15,171 nucleotides of DNA, from positions 1 to 15,171 of the forward strand of contig CAIWDQ010000276.1 in NCBI GenBank assembly GCA_903911455.1, written 5' to 3'. Shown here piece by piece: positions 15,165 to 15,171 of the stretch (its first letter is position 1; every line of letters begins with the position of its first letter). Position numbers and translations under genes: made by a program. This stretch comes from an uncultured bacterium (lineage in GTDB: Bacteria; Bacteroidota; Bacteroidia; Bacteroidales; JACABE01). The notes beneath the pieces are model-generated. The model was not told where the DNA came from. It ran no database searches and was given only the letters and a program-made list of their open reading frames with translations.

Positions 15165-15171
15165 TAAAACA

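Overview
The window looks like chromosomal DNA of a low-GC member of the Bacteroidota (Bacteroidetes). Evidence: a gliding-motility/type IX secretion C-terminal domain, SBBP and FISUMP repeat proteins, TAnnTTTG-type -7 promoter elements, starts without Shine-Dalgarno sequences, and intergenic repeats of a kind common in that phylum. No tRNA, rRNA, CRISPR array, transposase or phage gene is visible.

Layout. Positions 26-2750 carry two minus-strand genes: a secreted protein with two FISUMP domains, and downstream of it an unrecognised 307-residue protein. Positions 2751-4812 are a 2-kb gene-free island made largely of repeats: a nested palindrome of about 160 nt, a 21-bp tandem array, paired direct repeats, a 37-bp inverted repeat with arms about 330 bp apart, and a decayed array with a 41-43 bp period. 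Positions 4813-6558 are a two-gene plus-strand operon: a FabK-like/nitronate monooxygenase flavoprotein and an alpha/beta hydrolase. Next come a Bax inhibitor-1 family membrane protein with its own promoter and terminator (6694-7497), fabD with a strong terminator (7516-8449), and a large secreted YVTN-propeller/phosphoesterase fusion (8548-10992). A convergent minus-strand gene (11201-14917) encodes a 1238-residue SBBP-repeat protein with a type IX secretion tail. The right end (14918-15171) is intergenic with more short palindromic repeats.

How it works together. fabD supplies malonyl-ACP for fatty-acid synthesis. The FabK-like protein could act in the same pathway as an enoyl-ACP reductase, but it may equally be a nitronate monooxygenase. 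The three large secreted proteins form a cell-surface or exported set with no obvious shared pathway.

The most notable signal is the repeat content. One palindromic repeat family occurs between genes and, in frame, inside the coding sequence of the large SBBP gene. Two tandem arrays 1 kb apart share a TCCGRCA/TCCGGTA core and a 21/42-bp period. I found no complete new defence or mobile system.
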